The notes: generated from the letters alone by a model not told the origin. Positions 25,376-34,940 are shown, counted from the stretch's first letter. The stretch is DNA of 64,000 bases from Pedobacter steynii (GCF_900103665.1 NZ_FNGY01000004.1:1-64000); one strand, 5' to 3'. A program made the numbers and translations.

Positions 25376-26515
25376 ATGAAGGTTAATTTCTTAGCTTATT
25401 CCCCTCTTTTTGTTGCACTTGCACTTGCCAGCTGTACCTCTTCTGAAAGTAAAGAACATGCAACCGCCGACAAGTCCAAACCCGTACCTGTTGCTGCGAT
25501 CCATGTTTTAGACACCACGATTTACAAAGAATATATTGCCGATATACAGGCTGTAAAAAATGTGGAAGTCCGGTCCCGTTTATCCGGATTCCTGGAAAAA
25601 ATCTACGTAGAAGAAGGCTCCGCTGTTAAGGAAGGGCAGATTTTGTTTAGGATAAACGACGAAGAATATAAAGCGGAGCTGAGTAAAGCAGACGCGGTGT
25701 TAAACAATGCGATAGCAGATGCAAAGACGGTGGAGTTAGAGCAGCAAAGAACAAAATTGCTGGTAAAAAACAACATTGTATCCAAAACAGAACTTGATTT
25801 GGCAGCAGCTAAAGTCAAAGCAGCAGAATCCCGCATCGCCGAAGCCAGGTCCGTTCTGCGTTATGCGAAATCCAGGTTGTCCAATACCCTGATCAAATCC
25901 CCTTTCAGCGGTCGCATCGATCGATTGCCATTAAAAGCAGGCAGTTTATTGGAGGAAGGTTCCCTCCTGACCTCAGTCTCTGATCTGAGCGCGGTAAACG
26001 TCTATTTCTCGATCACTGAGAAAGAGTATTTAAATATCGCCAGTGATGCCGGATATGCGAAAAACAGTTTTAAGAAACAGGTTAAACTGACCCTTGCAGA
26101 TGGCGCCGTTTATCCCTTTGCAGGTCAGGCTAAATTTGCAGAAAGTGAATTCGCCAGTCAGACGGGCTCTCTTTCTTTAAAGGCGAATTTCCCGAATCCT
26201 GAAGGCTTGTTGAAACACGGTGCTTCCGGCAAAATCAGCGTTCCTATAGAAACCGGAGAAATCCTTGCAGTCCACCAGAAGTCTGTTTTTGAGATCCAGG
26301 ACAGGACTTATGTTTACGTTCTGGGGGCCGATAACAAGATTAAAATGACTGCTTTCCAGGCCGGACAAAGAGTTGGACACTATTACATTGTCAGCGCTGG
26401 TCTAAGCAAATCCGACAAAATTGTTTTTGAAGGTACCCAAAGTCTGCGTGACGGAATTCAGATTAAACCCATCGACCTCAACTTAAAAGGCGCTAACCCT
26501 ATTGCCAAAAACTAA
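25376..26515 (+). CDS. RND efflux periplasmic adaptor (membrane fusion) lipoprotein
   Basis: 379 residues. The N-terminal lipoprotein signal ends in LALASC. The body follows AcrA/MexA order. A lipoyl half (YIADIQAVKNVEVRSRLSGFLEKIYVEEGSAVKEGQILFRI) is followed by a helical hairpin (about 95-150). The second lipoyl half is NTLIKSPFSGRIDRLPLKAGSLLEEGSLLTSVSDLS, then comes a beta-barrel and membrane-proximal domain. It links the inner-membrane pump to the outer-membrane channel in a tripartite multidrug exporter. The pump gene begins 22 bp downstream, so this is an operon. No regulator is adjacent. Confidence 0.92.
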   Translation: MKVNFLAYSPLFVALALASCTSSESKEHATADKSKPVPVAAIHVLDTTIYKEYIADIQAVKNVEVRSRLSGFLEKIYVEEGSAVKEGQILFRINDEEYKAELSKADAVLNNAIADAKTVELEQQRTKLLVKNNIVSKTELDLAAAKVKAAESRIAEARSVLRYAKSRLSNTLIKSPFSGRIDRLPLKAGSLLEEGSLLTSVSDLSAVNVYFSITEKEYLNIASDAGYAKNSFKKQVKLTLADGAVYPFAGQAKFAESEFASQTGSLSLKANFPNPEGLLKHGASGKISVPIETGEILAVHQKSVFEIQDRTYVYVLGADNKIKMTAFQAGQRVGHYYIVSAGLSKSDKIVFEGTQSLRDGIQIKPIDLNLKGANPIAKN

Positions 26516-26537
26516 CTCAATTCAACACGCATTTATT

Positions 26538-29500
26538 ATGTTTGAACAATTCATAAAACGACCAGTATTGTCGCTGGTCATATCGCTTTTTATTACCCTT
26601 TTGGGGCTGCTGGCCTTGTTTACCCTGCCGGTAACCCAATTTCCAGACATTGTTCCCCCTTCTGTGGTGGTCACCGCGAATTATACGGGGGCCAATGCCG
26701 AAGTAAGTACCAATGCCGTTGCCATCCCTTTAGAAAGGGCCATCAATGGTGTGGCTGGGATGACCTATATGAGTTCCGTATCCACTAACAATGGAACCAC
26801 CTTAATTCAGGTGTTCTTTAAGGTAGGTACAGACCCGGATATTGCTGCTGTAAACGTCCAGAACCGGGTAACCACCGTACTCGACGAATTACCTGAAGAG
26901 GTCATTAAAGCCGGGGTAACCACTGAAAAAGAGGTAAACAGTATGCTCATGTATCTGAACATCTACAGTGATGACAAGTCCGCAGATGAACGCTTTATCT
27001 ACAACTTCACAGACATCAACATCCTCAAAGAACTCAAACGTATTGAAGGCGTTGGTTTTGCCCAGATCATGGGTTTAAGGGATTATGCGATGCGTGTATG
27101 GCTAAAGCCCGACCGCCTCGCGGCTTATAAAATCTCCAGCGATGATGTGATTGCTGCTTTGAGAAAACAAAATGTAGAGGCTGCACCGGGACAAACCGGA
27201 ATCGGTTCTGATAAATCGATCAATATGCAGCAATATGTATTGCGTTATCCAGGCAAGTTCTCTGACGCAGAGGAATATAAGAACATTCCGATCAGGGCAA
27301 ATGCAGATGGCTCGATTATCCGTATCAAAGACATTGCTGACGTAGAATTTGGTTCACTGGATTATGAGATGGTTTCCAAAACCGATGGCAGGCCTTCCGC
27401 TTCCATCATGATGAAGCAGCTTCCGGGTTCAAATGCACAGGAAGTGATCAAAAATGTAAAAGAGAAGATGGCGGCATTACAGGAAAACTCCTTTCCTCCG
27501 GGCATGAAATACACCATGGGTTATGATGTATCACGTTTCCTTGATGCTTCGATTTCCAGTGTATTGATTACCCTGCTGGAAGCTTTTGTGCTTGTATTTA
27601 TCGTGGTTTTCATCTTCTTACAGGATTTCCGCTCCACTTTAATTCCGGCATTGGCCGTTCCGGTATGTCTGATCGGAGCATTATTCTTCATGCAGATGCT
27701 GGGTTTCTCCATCAACCTGCTGACCCTGTTTGCATTGGTACTCGCGATAGGTATCGTAGTCGATAACGCGATTGTGGTGGTTGAAGCCGTCTATGCCAAG
27801 ATGGAAGAGGAACACCTGCAGCCGATGGAAGCCACCATTGCTGCGATGAAAGAAGTGGGCAAACCGGTAGTGGCTATCACACTGGTGATGTCGGCGGTAT
27901 TCATCCCGGTAGCTTTCCTTTCCGGTCCTGTCGGTATTTTCTACAGACAATTCTCTTTAACACTGGCCTCAGCAATTATCATTTCCGGGATTAATGCCTT
28001 AACGCTTACCCCTGCCCTGTGCGCCATTATCCTCCGTTCTCCGCACGATAAACCGGAAGCAAAAGGCTGGATGGCCAGGTTTTTCGCGATCTTCAATAAG
28101 GGGTACAACAAAATGGCCGGAGGTTATAAAAACCTGCTTGGCAGAATAGCCGGACGAAGAATTCTGACTTTCGCCTTGCTCATCGTCTTTTTTATAACCA
28201 CCTGGGGCATGAGCAGTATCCTTCCCTCAGGCTTTATTCCGACAGAAGATCAGGGAATGATCTATGTGAATGTGACTACTCCTCCCGGAGCAACAGTAGA
28301 CAGAACGGAAAGTGTGCTCAATGAAATTGATGCAATCAGCCGCAAGATGAAAGCTGTAGAAACCGTTTCCACCCTCGCGGGATATAGTATTGTGAACGAA
28401 GTTTCCGGTGCTTCTTATGGGATGGGAATGATCAACCTTGTGGCCTGGGACAAGAGAAAAGAATCAGTAACTGAAATGATCGGGACCCTGAAAAAGGCGA
28501 CTGCACATATTATGGATGCGGATATCGAGTTTTTCCCACCGCCTACCGTTCCCGGCTTTGGTAACTCCTCCGGATTTGAATTGCGCTTGCTGGATAAAAC
28601 AGGCGCTGACGACCTCAACAAGACTTCAGAGGTGATGAAAAAGTTTATGGAAGATTTAAAAGCAACTCCGGAGATCGGCAATGTATTCAGCACATTTGAC
28701 GTGAGCTTTCCGCAATACCTCATCAAGGTAGATCATGACCTTGCTGCAAAAAAAGGGATCAGCGTTGAAAATGCCATGAACACGCTCCAGACTTTAATGG
28801 GCAGTTTTTACGCGACTAACTTTATCCGCTACGGACAAATGTATAAAGTAATGGTACAGGCAGGTCCTAATTACCGGGAGAAACCGGAGGATGTATTGAA
28901 CCTGTTCATTAAAAACGACAAAGAAGAAATGTTTCCTTTTTCTACTTTCATTATTATGGAACGGGTATATGGCCCGGAACAGATTACCCGCTATAACATG
29001 TTTTCTTCAGCCATGCTCAATGGAGAAGCAACCGCCGGTTTCAGTAGCGGACAAGCGATTGAAGCCGTTGAAAAGGTGGCTAAAAAACTACCTGCAGGTT
29101 ATGAAATCGAATGGTCGGGCATGACACGCGAGCAAATCCTCTCCGGAAATCAGGCACTGTATATTTTTGCCTTGTGTTTGCTTTTTGTATACCTGATTTT
29201 GGCTGCACAGTATGAAAGCTTTTTGCTGCCGCTCCCGGTACTGCTTTCTCTACCTGCCGGTATTTTTGGAGCCTTCCTGTTCTTATGGATGTTTGGTCTG
29301 GAAAATAACATTTACGCGCAGGTTGCACTAGTCATGCTGATTGGTTTACTTGGAAAGAACGCCATCCTTATCGTTGAATATGCGATCATCAAACAACAGG
29401 AAGGCATGGGCTTTTTACAAGCTGCAATAGAGGGCTCTGTAGCCCGTTTGCGTCCAATATTAATGACTTCTTTCGCTTTTGCAGCCGGACTTGTTCCTTT

Positions 29501-31085
29501 AATGATTGCCAGTGGCGCCGGTGCATTGGGCAACCGTTCTATCGGGACTGCAGCTGTAGGTGGAATGATCATCGGAACAATAGTTGGTGTAATTGTGATC
29601 CCCGGCCTTTATGTACTCTTCTCTTCATTAATGAAAAAGAAGGTAACTATCGCGACAAAGGCTGTGACCCTGATCGCTGCCATTATGCTGATCAGCAGTT
29701 GTAACATGAAGAAAGAATTGCCTAAACATGAGCACAGAAGCACACCACTTTCCTATGGACAAAACACTGATACTGTAACCATTGCCAATACGCAATGGAA
29801 GGATTTCTTTAAAGACAAACACCTGATTGCTTTGATCGATACCGCCCTGGCCAACAATACAGACATGAAACAAGCTTTACATCATATTGAAATGGCCAAA
29901 GCTAATTTACGCATGCGTAAAGGCGCCATGCTGCCGAATTTAGATCTTGCTGTGGAGGCAGGTTTGCGCAGGTACGGTTTTTATACGGTTGACGGGATTG
30001 GCAATTATGACACTAATTTCTCCGGAAACCTGAAGGACAATGAACGACTGCCGAATCCTGTTCCTGATTATTTTGTGGGTATCAGAACTTCCTGGGAACT
30101 GGATTTATGGGGTAAGCTTAAAAACAAAAAACAGGCTGCAGTGAATAAATTCCTGGCTTCTTACGAAGGACAAAAGCTGGTGCAGACCGAACTGATCAGT
30201 AATGTGGCGACCGCCTATTTTGAATTGCTGGCATTGCATGAAGAACTGAACATCTTACACAGAAACATCGGCCTGCAACAGAAAGGGCTTCAGCTGATTG
30301 AGGTTCAAAAAGAAGCAGGTATGGCAACAGAACTGGGCGTACAACAATTCAAAGCAGTATGGTCAAACTCAAAAGCCAGGGAACAGGAAGTGTTACAGCA
30401 AATCAGCCTGATGGAACATCATGTAAATTTCCTGACTGGCAGATTCAATAGCCCTATCAGTCTGACAAAAAGTGGACTGGAACCATTCATTTCCACTAAA
30501 GCTTTAGAAGAAGGAACTCCTTTGCAGATGATTGCCCTGAGGCCGGATATCAGGCAGGCAGGACTGGAATTAATTGCTTCTCAAAAAGAAGGTAAAGCAG
30601 CCAGTGCTGCATTCCTTCCGGCAATTGTCCTGGCACCGCAGATCGGATTGCAGTCCTTTGACCTGAGTAAACTCTTTCAACCCCAAACGGCGTTGGCTTA
30701 TGGATTGCTTGGTGGTCTGACGGCGCCGATTTTCAATCAGCATCGCATACGGGCCGAATACGAGAGCTATGTTGCAGCATATGGCATTGCCTTTCAAAAC
30801 TATGAGAAGATCGTCCTGAAGGCATATAATGAAGTGCAGGATGCACTAAAATCACATGCCTTCATCAATCAAAAGAGAATCCATATTTCTGATGAGGTGA
30901 AGGCATTAAACGCAGCTGTTAAAGCCGCAAATATCCTTTTCTTAACAGGGAGGGTAACCTATCTGGACATCATCACCAGCCAAAGAGATGTTTTAGACGC
31001 AGAAATGAACGAAGTTCAGGCAAAGAAACATCAGGTACTCAACCAGCTTTCCTTATATAAAGCGCTGGGAGGCGGCTGGAAATAA
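26538..31085 (+). CDS. RND efflux pump (AcrB-like) fused to an outer-membrane factor (TolC/OprM-like)
   Basis: About 1,515 residues from MFEQFIKRPV; a 12-codon upstream extension overlaps the adaptor gene. The first about 1,030 residues are a complete AcrB/MexB-type HAE1 pump: FIKRPVLSLVISLFITLLG, LPVTQFPDIVPPSV, LALVLAIGIVVDNAIVVVE and a C-terminal ALVMLIGLLGKNAILIVEY. It runs on without a stop into a second protein that begins at the in-frame ATG 29631. That part has its own lipoprotein signal (KKK, AVTLIAAIMLISSC), then an OprM/NodT-type channel with two repeats. No stop or frameshift separates them. Either one polypeptide is made and cut by signal peptidase II, or the internal ATG also initiates. 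Confidence 0.93.
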   Translation: MFEQFIKRPVLSLVISLFITLLGLLALFTLPVTQFPDIVPPSVVVTANYTGANAEVSTNAVAIPLERAINGVAGMTYMSSVSTNNGTTLIQVFFKVGTDPDIAAVNVQNRVTTVLDELPEEVIKAGVTTEKEVNSMLMYLNIYSDDKSADERFIYNFTDINILKELKRIEGVGFAQIMGLRDYAMRVWLKPDRLAAYKISSDDVIAALRKQNVEAAPGQTGIGSDKSINMQQYVLRYPGKFSDAEEYKNIPIRANADGSIIRIKDIADVEFGSLDYEMVSKTDGRPSASIMMKQLPGSNAQEVIKNVKEKMAALQENSFPPGMKYTMGYDVSRFLDASISSVLITLLEAFVLVFIVVFIFLQDFRSTLIPALAVPVCLIGALFFMQMLGFSINLLTLFALVLAIGIVVDNAIVVVEAVYAKMEEEHLQPMEATIAAMKEVGKPVVAITLVMSAVFIPVAFLSGPVGIFYRQFSLTLASAIIISGINALTLTPALCAIILRSPHDKPEAKGWMARFFAIFNKGYNKMAGGYKNLLGRIAGRRILTFALLIVFFITTWGMSSILPSGFIPTEDQGMIYVNVTTPPGATVDRTESVLNEIDAISRKMKAVETVSTLAGYSIVNEVSGASYGMGMINLVAWDKRKESVTEMIGTLKKATAHIMDADIEFFPPPTVPGFGNSSGFELRLLDKTGADDLNKTSEVMKKFMEDLKATPEIGNVFSTFDVSFPQYLIKVDHDLAAKKGISVENAMNTLQTLMGSFYATNFIRYGQMYKVMVQAGPNYREKPEDVLNLFIKNDKEEMFPFSTFIIMERVYGPEQITRYNMFSSAMLNGEATAGFSSGQAIEAVEKVAKKLPAGYEIEWSGMTREQILSGNQALYIFALCLLFVYLILAAQYESFLLPLPVLLSLPAGIFGAFLFLWMFGLENNIYAQVALVMLIGLLGKNAILIVEYAIIKQQEGMGFLQAAIEGSVARLRPILMTSFAFAAGLVPLMIASGAGALGNRSIGTAAVGGMIIGTIVGVIVIPGLYVLFSSLMKKKVTIATKAVTLIAAIMLISSCNMKKELPKHEHRSTPLSYGQNTDTVTIANTQWKDFFKDKHLIALIDTALANNTDMKQALHHIEMAKANLRMRKGAMLPNLDLAVEAGLRRYGFYTVDGIGNYDTNFSGNLKDNERLPNPVPDYFVGIRTSWELDLWGKLKNKKQAAVNKFLASYEGQKLVQTELISNVATAYFELLALHEELNILHRNIGLQQKGLQLIEVQKEAGMATELGVQQFKAVWSNSKAREQEVLQQISLMEHHVNFLTGRFNSPISLTKSGLEPFISTKALEEGTPLQMIALRPDIRQAGLELIASQKEGKAASAAFLPAIVLAPQIGLQSFDLSKLFQPQTALAYGLLGGLTAPIFNQHRIRAEYESYVAAYGIAFQNYEKIVLKAYNEVQDALKSHAFINQKRIHISDEVKALNAAVKAANILFLTGRVTYLDIITSQRDVLDAEMNEVQAKKHQVLNQLSLYKALGGGWK
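29631..31085 (+). other. Outer-membrane factor portion of the fused pump, with internal start and lipobox
   Basis: From ATG 29631 the reading frame alone would encode a normal 484-residue outer-membrane efflux lipoprotein. It has three lysines, a hydrophobic core, lipobox ISSC about 24 residues in, then WKDFFKDKHLIALIDTALANNTDMKQALHHIEMAKA and ELDLWGKLKNKKQAAVNKF, both typical of the OprM/NodT family. This marks the fusion point precisely and offers an internal translation start. Confidence 0.8.
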
Positions 31086-31101
31086 GGATTGTTTTTTATA
31101 G

Positions 31102-31134
31102 AAAGGGTGTACAGTAATGCTGTACACCCTTTTT
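31102..31134 (+). terminator. Strong intrinsic terminator after the efflux operon
   Basis: A perfect 13-bp stem, AAAGGGTGTACAG (31102-31114) with CTGTACACCCTTT (31120-31132), encloses loop TAATG and is followed by further T. It lies inside the 5' extension of the reading frame of the next gene, showing that the extension is not translated. Confidence 0.9.
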
Positions 31135-31232
31135 TAGCTTCTCCACACCTCGCGTCAGGACGCTTTCCACTTGATAAAAATATCAGGAGACAAGTTCAGG
31201 ACAAATCAGGATTAAACCCTAAATTAGTGCTA

Positions 31233-31784
31233 ATGAAATTAATGCTACAAAAAGGAACAGTGATCTGGATGCTGGGGCTATCCGGAGCGGGAAAAAGTAC
31301 GATATCCAATTTATTGGAAGCACAACTGCAAACAGAAAACATCTTTTCCATACAGCTGGATGGGGATGAACTCAGAAAAGGTTTAAATAAAAACCTTGGT
31401 TTCAGCATGGAAGACCGTGCAGAGAACATCAGAAGAGCTGCCGAAACCGCCAGAATTATGGCTGAGAAAGGCATTGTTGTGATCTGTTCTTTTATAACGC
31501 CTTTAAATGCTCACAGAACGATAGCCAGAGAAATACTGGGAGAAATGTACTTTGAAGTATTTATCGACTGTCCCCTCTCTGTTTGTCAGCAAAGAGATGT
31601 AAAAGGCTTGTATAAAATGGCAGGAAACAATACTTTGAAAAACTTCACCGGCATCAGCTCTGCTTTTGAAAAGCCGGAAAATGCAGACCTGGTCTTGCTC
31701 ACTGAAGATCAGACTCCGCAGCAATGCTGCGATCATTTATATGCCGCAGTAAGTTCAAGAGTCACAAGTCTGCAATTGACCTAG
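31233..31784 (+). CDS. cysC: Adenylylsulfate (APS) kinase
   Basis: 183 residues from MKLMLQKGTV. The frame is open further upstream, but that part runs through a terminator. Makes PAPS from APS and ATP in the cytosol. The Walker A is GLSGAGKST near the N-terminus. The APS-kinase block follows: LDGDELRKGLNKNLGFSMEDRAENIRRAAETA, then VICSFITPL and a DVKGLYKMA loop near the lid. This is the size of a free-standing CysC. No cysND or cysH is in the window. The gene converges on cysQ, with the two stop codons overlapping in one CTAG. It supplies PAPS to the sulfotransferase encoded next to cysQ. Confidence 0.93.
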   Translation: MKLMLQKGTVIWMLGLSGAGKSTISNLLEAQLQTENIFSIQLDGDELRKGLNKNLGFSMEDRAENIRRAAETARIMAEKGIVVICSFITPLNAHRTIAREILGEMYFEVFIDCPLSVCQQRDVKGLYKMAGNNTLKNFTGISSAFEKPENADLVLLTEDQTPQQCCDHLYAAVSSRVTSLQLT

Positions 31785-32545
31785 CTGCTGTAACAAAAGA
31801 ATCCAGGATTTAAAAGAGAAGGTTTATTGTAACAGAACTTCTCTTTCAAATTATTCAGCATGGTGGCTCCCGCACTAACGGCGATCGCTTGTCCAGCGGC
31901 GGTATCCCATTCCATTGTTGGTCCTTTTCTATAATAAACATGTGCTTTACCTTCGGCAATGAAGCAAAATTTAAGGGAACTCCCGATCGAGAGTTTATCC
32001 GTTACCGGAAATCCCTTCAGGACTTCCTCCTCCTCCGGATCTGCATGAGAACGACTGCCGATGGCTTTCCAACCAGCGGTTTCTTTCCCCACAAAAATAC
32101 GTTCCGGCAGTCCTCCAGGGATCATTTTAAAACTCCCCTCCTCCATGCTTCCGTAGTAGATCACATTTAATACCGGGCTATAGATCACTCCCATCACCGG
32201 TTCTTTATTGACCATCAAAGCAATATTTACGGTAAACTCCCCATTCCGGCTAATGAACTCTTTTGTTCCATCCAATGGATCTACGCACCAGTAAACCGGC
32301 CAGTTTTCTCTGACTTCATAAGGAATGTCTGCTCCCTCTTCGGACAATACGGGAATATCCGGATGCAAAGCGGTCAATCCTTTCATGATGATATCATGTG
32401 CAACCTGATCTGCTGCCGTTAAAGGGGAATTGTCTTTTTTTGAAGTGATTCCGAAATCCTGAGCAGGATCATGGTAAACTTTCAGGATCCCATGGCCTGC
32501 CTCGACCGCGATATTCAATATTGGTGTGATGTCTATCTTATTCAT
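31781..32545 (-). CDS. cysQ: 3'(2'),5'-bisphosphate nucleotidase
   Basis: 254 residues of the inositol-monophosphatase superfamily. Metal-binding motifs are LSEEGADI, then WCVDPLDGTKEFISRNGEFTVNIAL (the D-P-L-D-G-T signature) and late WDTAAGQAI. CysQ removes the 3'-phosphate of PAP, the by-product of sulfotransferases, and so relieves product inhibition. It lies 10 bp after the sulfotransferase gene on the same strand and overlaps the end of cysC on the other strand. This context supports PAP removal over inositol phosphate hydrolysis. Confidence 0.92.
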   Translation of the reverse strand: MNKIDITPILNIAVEAGHGILKVYHDPAQDFGITSKKDNSPLTAADQVAHDIIMKGLTALHPDIPVLSEEGADIPYEVRENWPVYWCVDPLDGTKEFISRNGEFTVNIALMVNKEPVMGVIYSPVLNVIYYGSMEEGSFKMIPGGLPERIFVGKETAGWKAIGSRSHADPEEEEVLKGFPVTDKLSIGSSLKFCFIAEGKAHVYYRKGPTMEWDTAAGQAIAVSAGATMLNNLKEKFCYNKPSLLNPGFFCYSS

Positions 32546-32555
32546 TTGATCAAAT

Positions 32556-33563
32556 CTATGATGCTTTTCTTGATTTTATTTCTTTGAGGATCTGCAACTG
32601 AGGCGCTCTGTTTTCCAGGTCAGCCGGTCTGGCAAGGGCCAGCGCTTCCTGCTTTAAAACTCCATTTTCTCTGTCATAATCATTGAGGCGGTCCTCAGCA
32701 ATTAAACCCTGATCTGCTTGCGGAGCATATCTTTCGTAATGGAGTGCGGTCAGGACCTCTCCGGCAACGAGCTCAAAAATATCGAGATCATCACCTTTAA
32801 ATTCTTTTAAGAACTTCCCAGTATTGTTACTGATGATGGGTTTTTCCAGGTTGCTCCACATCTCGCCGGCAGCGGCAGTCAGCTTTGAGGTTTTGGAATC
32901 GTGAAACTGTAGCATTTCCGGCTGGTATTCAATATCCAGAAACAGACAAAGTTTACGAATCTCTGCTTCAGGTGCAGTAATCAGGCTCTCATAATTGAGC
33001 GAAAAGAATCGGTTAGCCGGCAAAATTTCCCTTAAGCGAATACAAGCTTCCTGGTCTTTCTTCCATTGCTGTGCAAGGTGATAAATGTGTTTCTCGCCCA
33101 CAATGGCTTTTTTAAAAGAACAGGCTACATCCCTGCCATCCCGATACAGAAAAACATATTTCGGGCGAAGTCCAAAAGCCTCCATTTCTGTTGCATAGTG
33201 TACATTCGCCATGCTTTTGCAACACCAGTATTTTGCATTTTTGGCAATGGCTGCCTGTTCGTAAATCAGCCTGTTTAAAGTAAACAAATGATAAGTCTCA
33301 GATTGATTGAAAATCTGTTCTTCGTCCAGAACCACTCCATCCCAAGGTACGGGATTGGCATTCACATAAGCCACCACATCTTTTACCAGTCTTCGGTAAG
33401 AAACCGCATCTAACGTTCCATAAGTATCCAGCAGCGGTAGGAAAGTAACCAAAATATGAGGTGGATGCGGGGAAGCTATTTCCGGCGACTGATCCAAAAT
33501 CACCCTTAACAGATTAGATCCCGACCTTTGGGTTCCTATGATTTGTATTCCATTATTTAACAT
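32556..33563 (-). CDS. PAPS-dependent sulfotransferase-family protein
   Basis: 335 cytosolic residues. The 5'-phosphosulfate-binding loop is IIGTQRSGSNLLRVIL at the very N-terminus. The 3'-phosphate-binding motif is KYVFLYRDGRDVACSFKKA near residue 140, and NYESLITAPEAEIRKLCLFLDI follows in the usual place. All three fit the Sulfotransfer_1/3 superfamily. Flanked by cysQ (10 bp downstream) and a CHR-type transporter (16 bp upstream), with cysC converging, so the full PAPS cycle is local. The acceptor is unknown: a lipid, glycan or small molecule. No signal peptide, so sulfation occurs on the cytosolic side. Confidence 0.87.
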   Translation of the reverse strand: MLNNGIQIIGTQRSGSNLLRVILDQSPEIASPHPPHILVTFLPLLDTYGTLDAVSYRRLVKDVVAYVNANPVPWDGVVLDEEQIFNQSETYHLFTLNRLIYEQAAIAKNAKYWCCKSMANVHYATEMEAFGLRPKYVFLYRDGRDVACSFKKAIVGEKHIYHLAQQWKKDQEACIRLREILPANRFFSLNYESLITAPEAEIRKLCLFLDIEYQPEMLQFHDSKTSKLTAAAGEMWSNLEKPIISNNTGKFLKEFKGDDLDIFELVAGEVLTALHYERYAPQADQGLIAEDRLNDYDRENGVLKQEALALARPADLENRAPQLQILKEIKSRKAS

Positions 33564-33579
33564 ATGGTTTTACATTGAT

Positions 33580-34812
33580 TTAAAAATTAGTATTAAAATG
33601 GAGCAGTATCCCGAGTATCAAGGCCATCAGGATTAAGTATACCGGATTAAATTTAAACCGGAAACTCAACACAAAAGCGGCCAGAGATAAAGCAATGCTC
33701 AGTGGTGTACTGGCTACAGAAAGAAACAGCTTAATGGCCGAGATGAGGATCATGCCTACCACAACAGGTTTAATCCCCGCCAATGCATGCTTCATCAGCA
33801 AAGAATCGACATTCTCCTTAAATAGCTTAGCGGTAATGATCATCAGAATGGCCGATGGTAAAAAGATCGCTGTTGTGGCCAGCAAAGCTCCGGCAATACC
33901 TGCAAGTTTATAACCTGTAAAAAAGGCACTCACCAGGATTGGTCCGGGGGTAAGCTGACTAAAAGCGATGCTGTCTATAAATTCCTGATTGCTCAGCCAT
34001 TTTAATTCCGTAACAAAAAGAGATTGCATGATCGGGATCATGACATAACCACCTCCAAAAAGAGATAAGCTAACGCCGGAAAATACGGAAATGATCTTTA
34101 CTAAGATCTGGTCAGCAAATTTGTAAATCCCCGAGATAAAAGACAGGTACAAAAGCGTAAGTACAGCTAACCCTGCCCTGGCACTAAAGCTTAATTTCTT
34201 CCATTTAAAACCAGCATCAGCTCCGCTTGAGTTGCCCTTTCCGAGCTTAAATGCGATACCACTGGCCCCTCCAATCAACATCAGCAACAGAATGATGAAA
34301 TATCCTTTTACAAAAAAAAGCAGCACTATAGCAAGCAGGCATAAGGTCATTTTGCTGTAGTTACCCTTTACTTCTTTCAAGAAAATATTCAAGCCAGTGC
34401 TCAGAATAATGGCACTTACTGCGGCCACGGTATAGACCATAATACCTGATAAGCCTTTTACGTGGATATAGTTAAAATAACACCAGGAAAGGACATACAT
34501 CAGCATACATGCCGGCAGCAATACGCCCAACATGCTCACGGCAAGTCCGGATTTGCGCTGCAGGTGGTAACCGATATAAGCCACCACGTTGACCGCCAAA
34601 GGCCCGGGCAGCAGACTGGCTATGCTTACCGCATTTAAAAGCTCCTCAGAACTGAGCCGCCCGTCTTTCTCTATCATTTCTTTCTCTACCACAGCGATTA
34701 AAGCCATATGCCCTCCAAAAGAAACACAGCCGATTTTCAGGAAAGTAAGGAAGAGGTATGTTAAAACGCCGCGTTTTTCCACCGGATCGATAAGGGTATC
34801 TGTTTTAATCAT
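33580..34812 (-). CDS. CHR-family anion transporter (ChrA-like)
   Basis: 410 residues, about ten to twelve membrane helices, with two CHR domains. The first has GCVSFGGHMALIAVVEKEMI and SLLPGPLAVNVVAYIGY; the second has SLFGGGYVMIPIMQSLF and QLTPGPILVSAFFTGY. The family is named for chromate export, but chromate is a sulfate analogue. This gene heads an operon with a sulfotransferase and cysQ (16 and 10 bp gaps), so a role with sulfate or a sulfated compound is plausible here. That functional shift is inference; the family call is firm. It is divergent from the GntR gene. Confidence 0.9.
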   Translation of the reverse strand: MIKTDTLIDPVEKRGVLTYLFLTFLKIGCVSFGGHMALIAVVEKEMIEKDGRLSSEELLNAVSIASLLPGPLAVNVVAYIGYHLQRKSGLAVSMLGVLLPACMLMYVLSWCYFNYIHVKGLSGIMVYTVAAVSAIILSTGLNIFLKEVKGNYSKMTLCLLAIVLLFFVKGYFIILLLMLIGGASGIAFKLGKGNSSGADAGFKWKKLSFSARAGLAVLTLLYLSFISGIYKFADQILVKIISVFSGVSLSLFGGGYVMIPIMQSLFVTELKWLSNQEFIDSIAFSQLTPGPILVSAFFTGYKLAGIAGALLATTAIFLPSAILMIITAKLFKENVDSLLMKHALAGIKPVVVGMILISAIKLFLSVASTPLSIALSLAAFVLSFRFKFNPVYLILMALILGILLHFNTNF

Positions 34813-34940
34813 ATGGTCTTTTATCCATCAAGGTTAACATTTCCTTTTGCTCCGGTAAAATACACTTTTGCCAGCGAAATAATAAATTCAGCTATTAAGG
34901 AAAATTAACCTTTAAACTGTAAATTGCTTTTTTTTTAGCC

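Noticed and set aside
31089..31232. Long 5' extension of the cysC reading frame
   Set aside because: It starts 4 bp after the efflux gene and runs through a 13-bp-stem terminator. The APS kinase family begins near the later Met at 31233.
33580..34812. Simple chromate-resistance gene
   Set aside because: The family match is real, but operon context with a sulfotransferase and cysQ makes a dedicated chromate role doubtful. I left the symbol blank.
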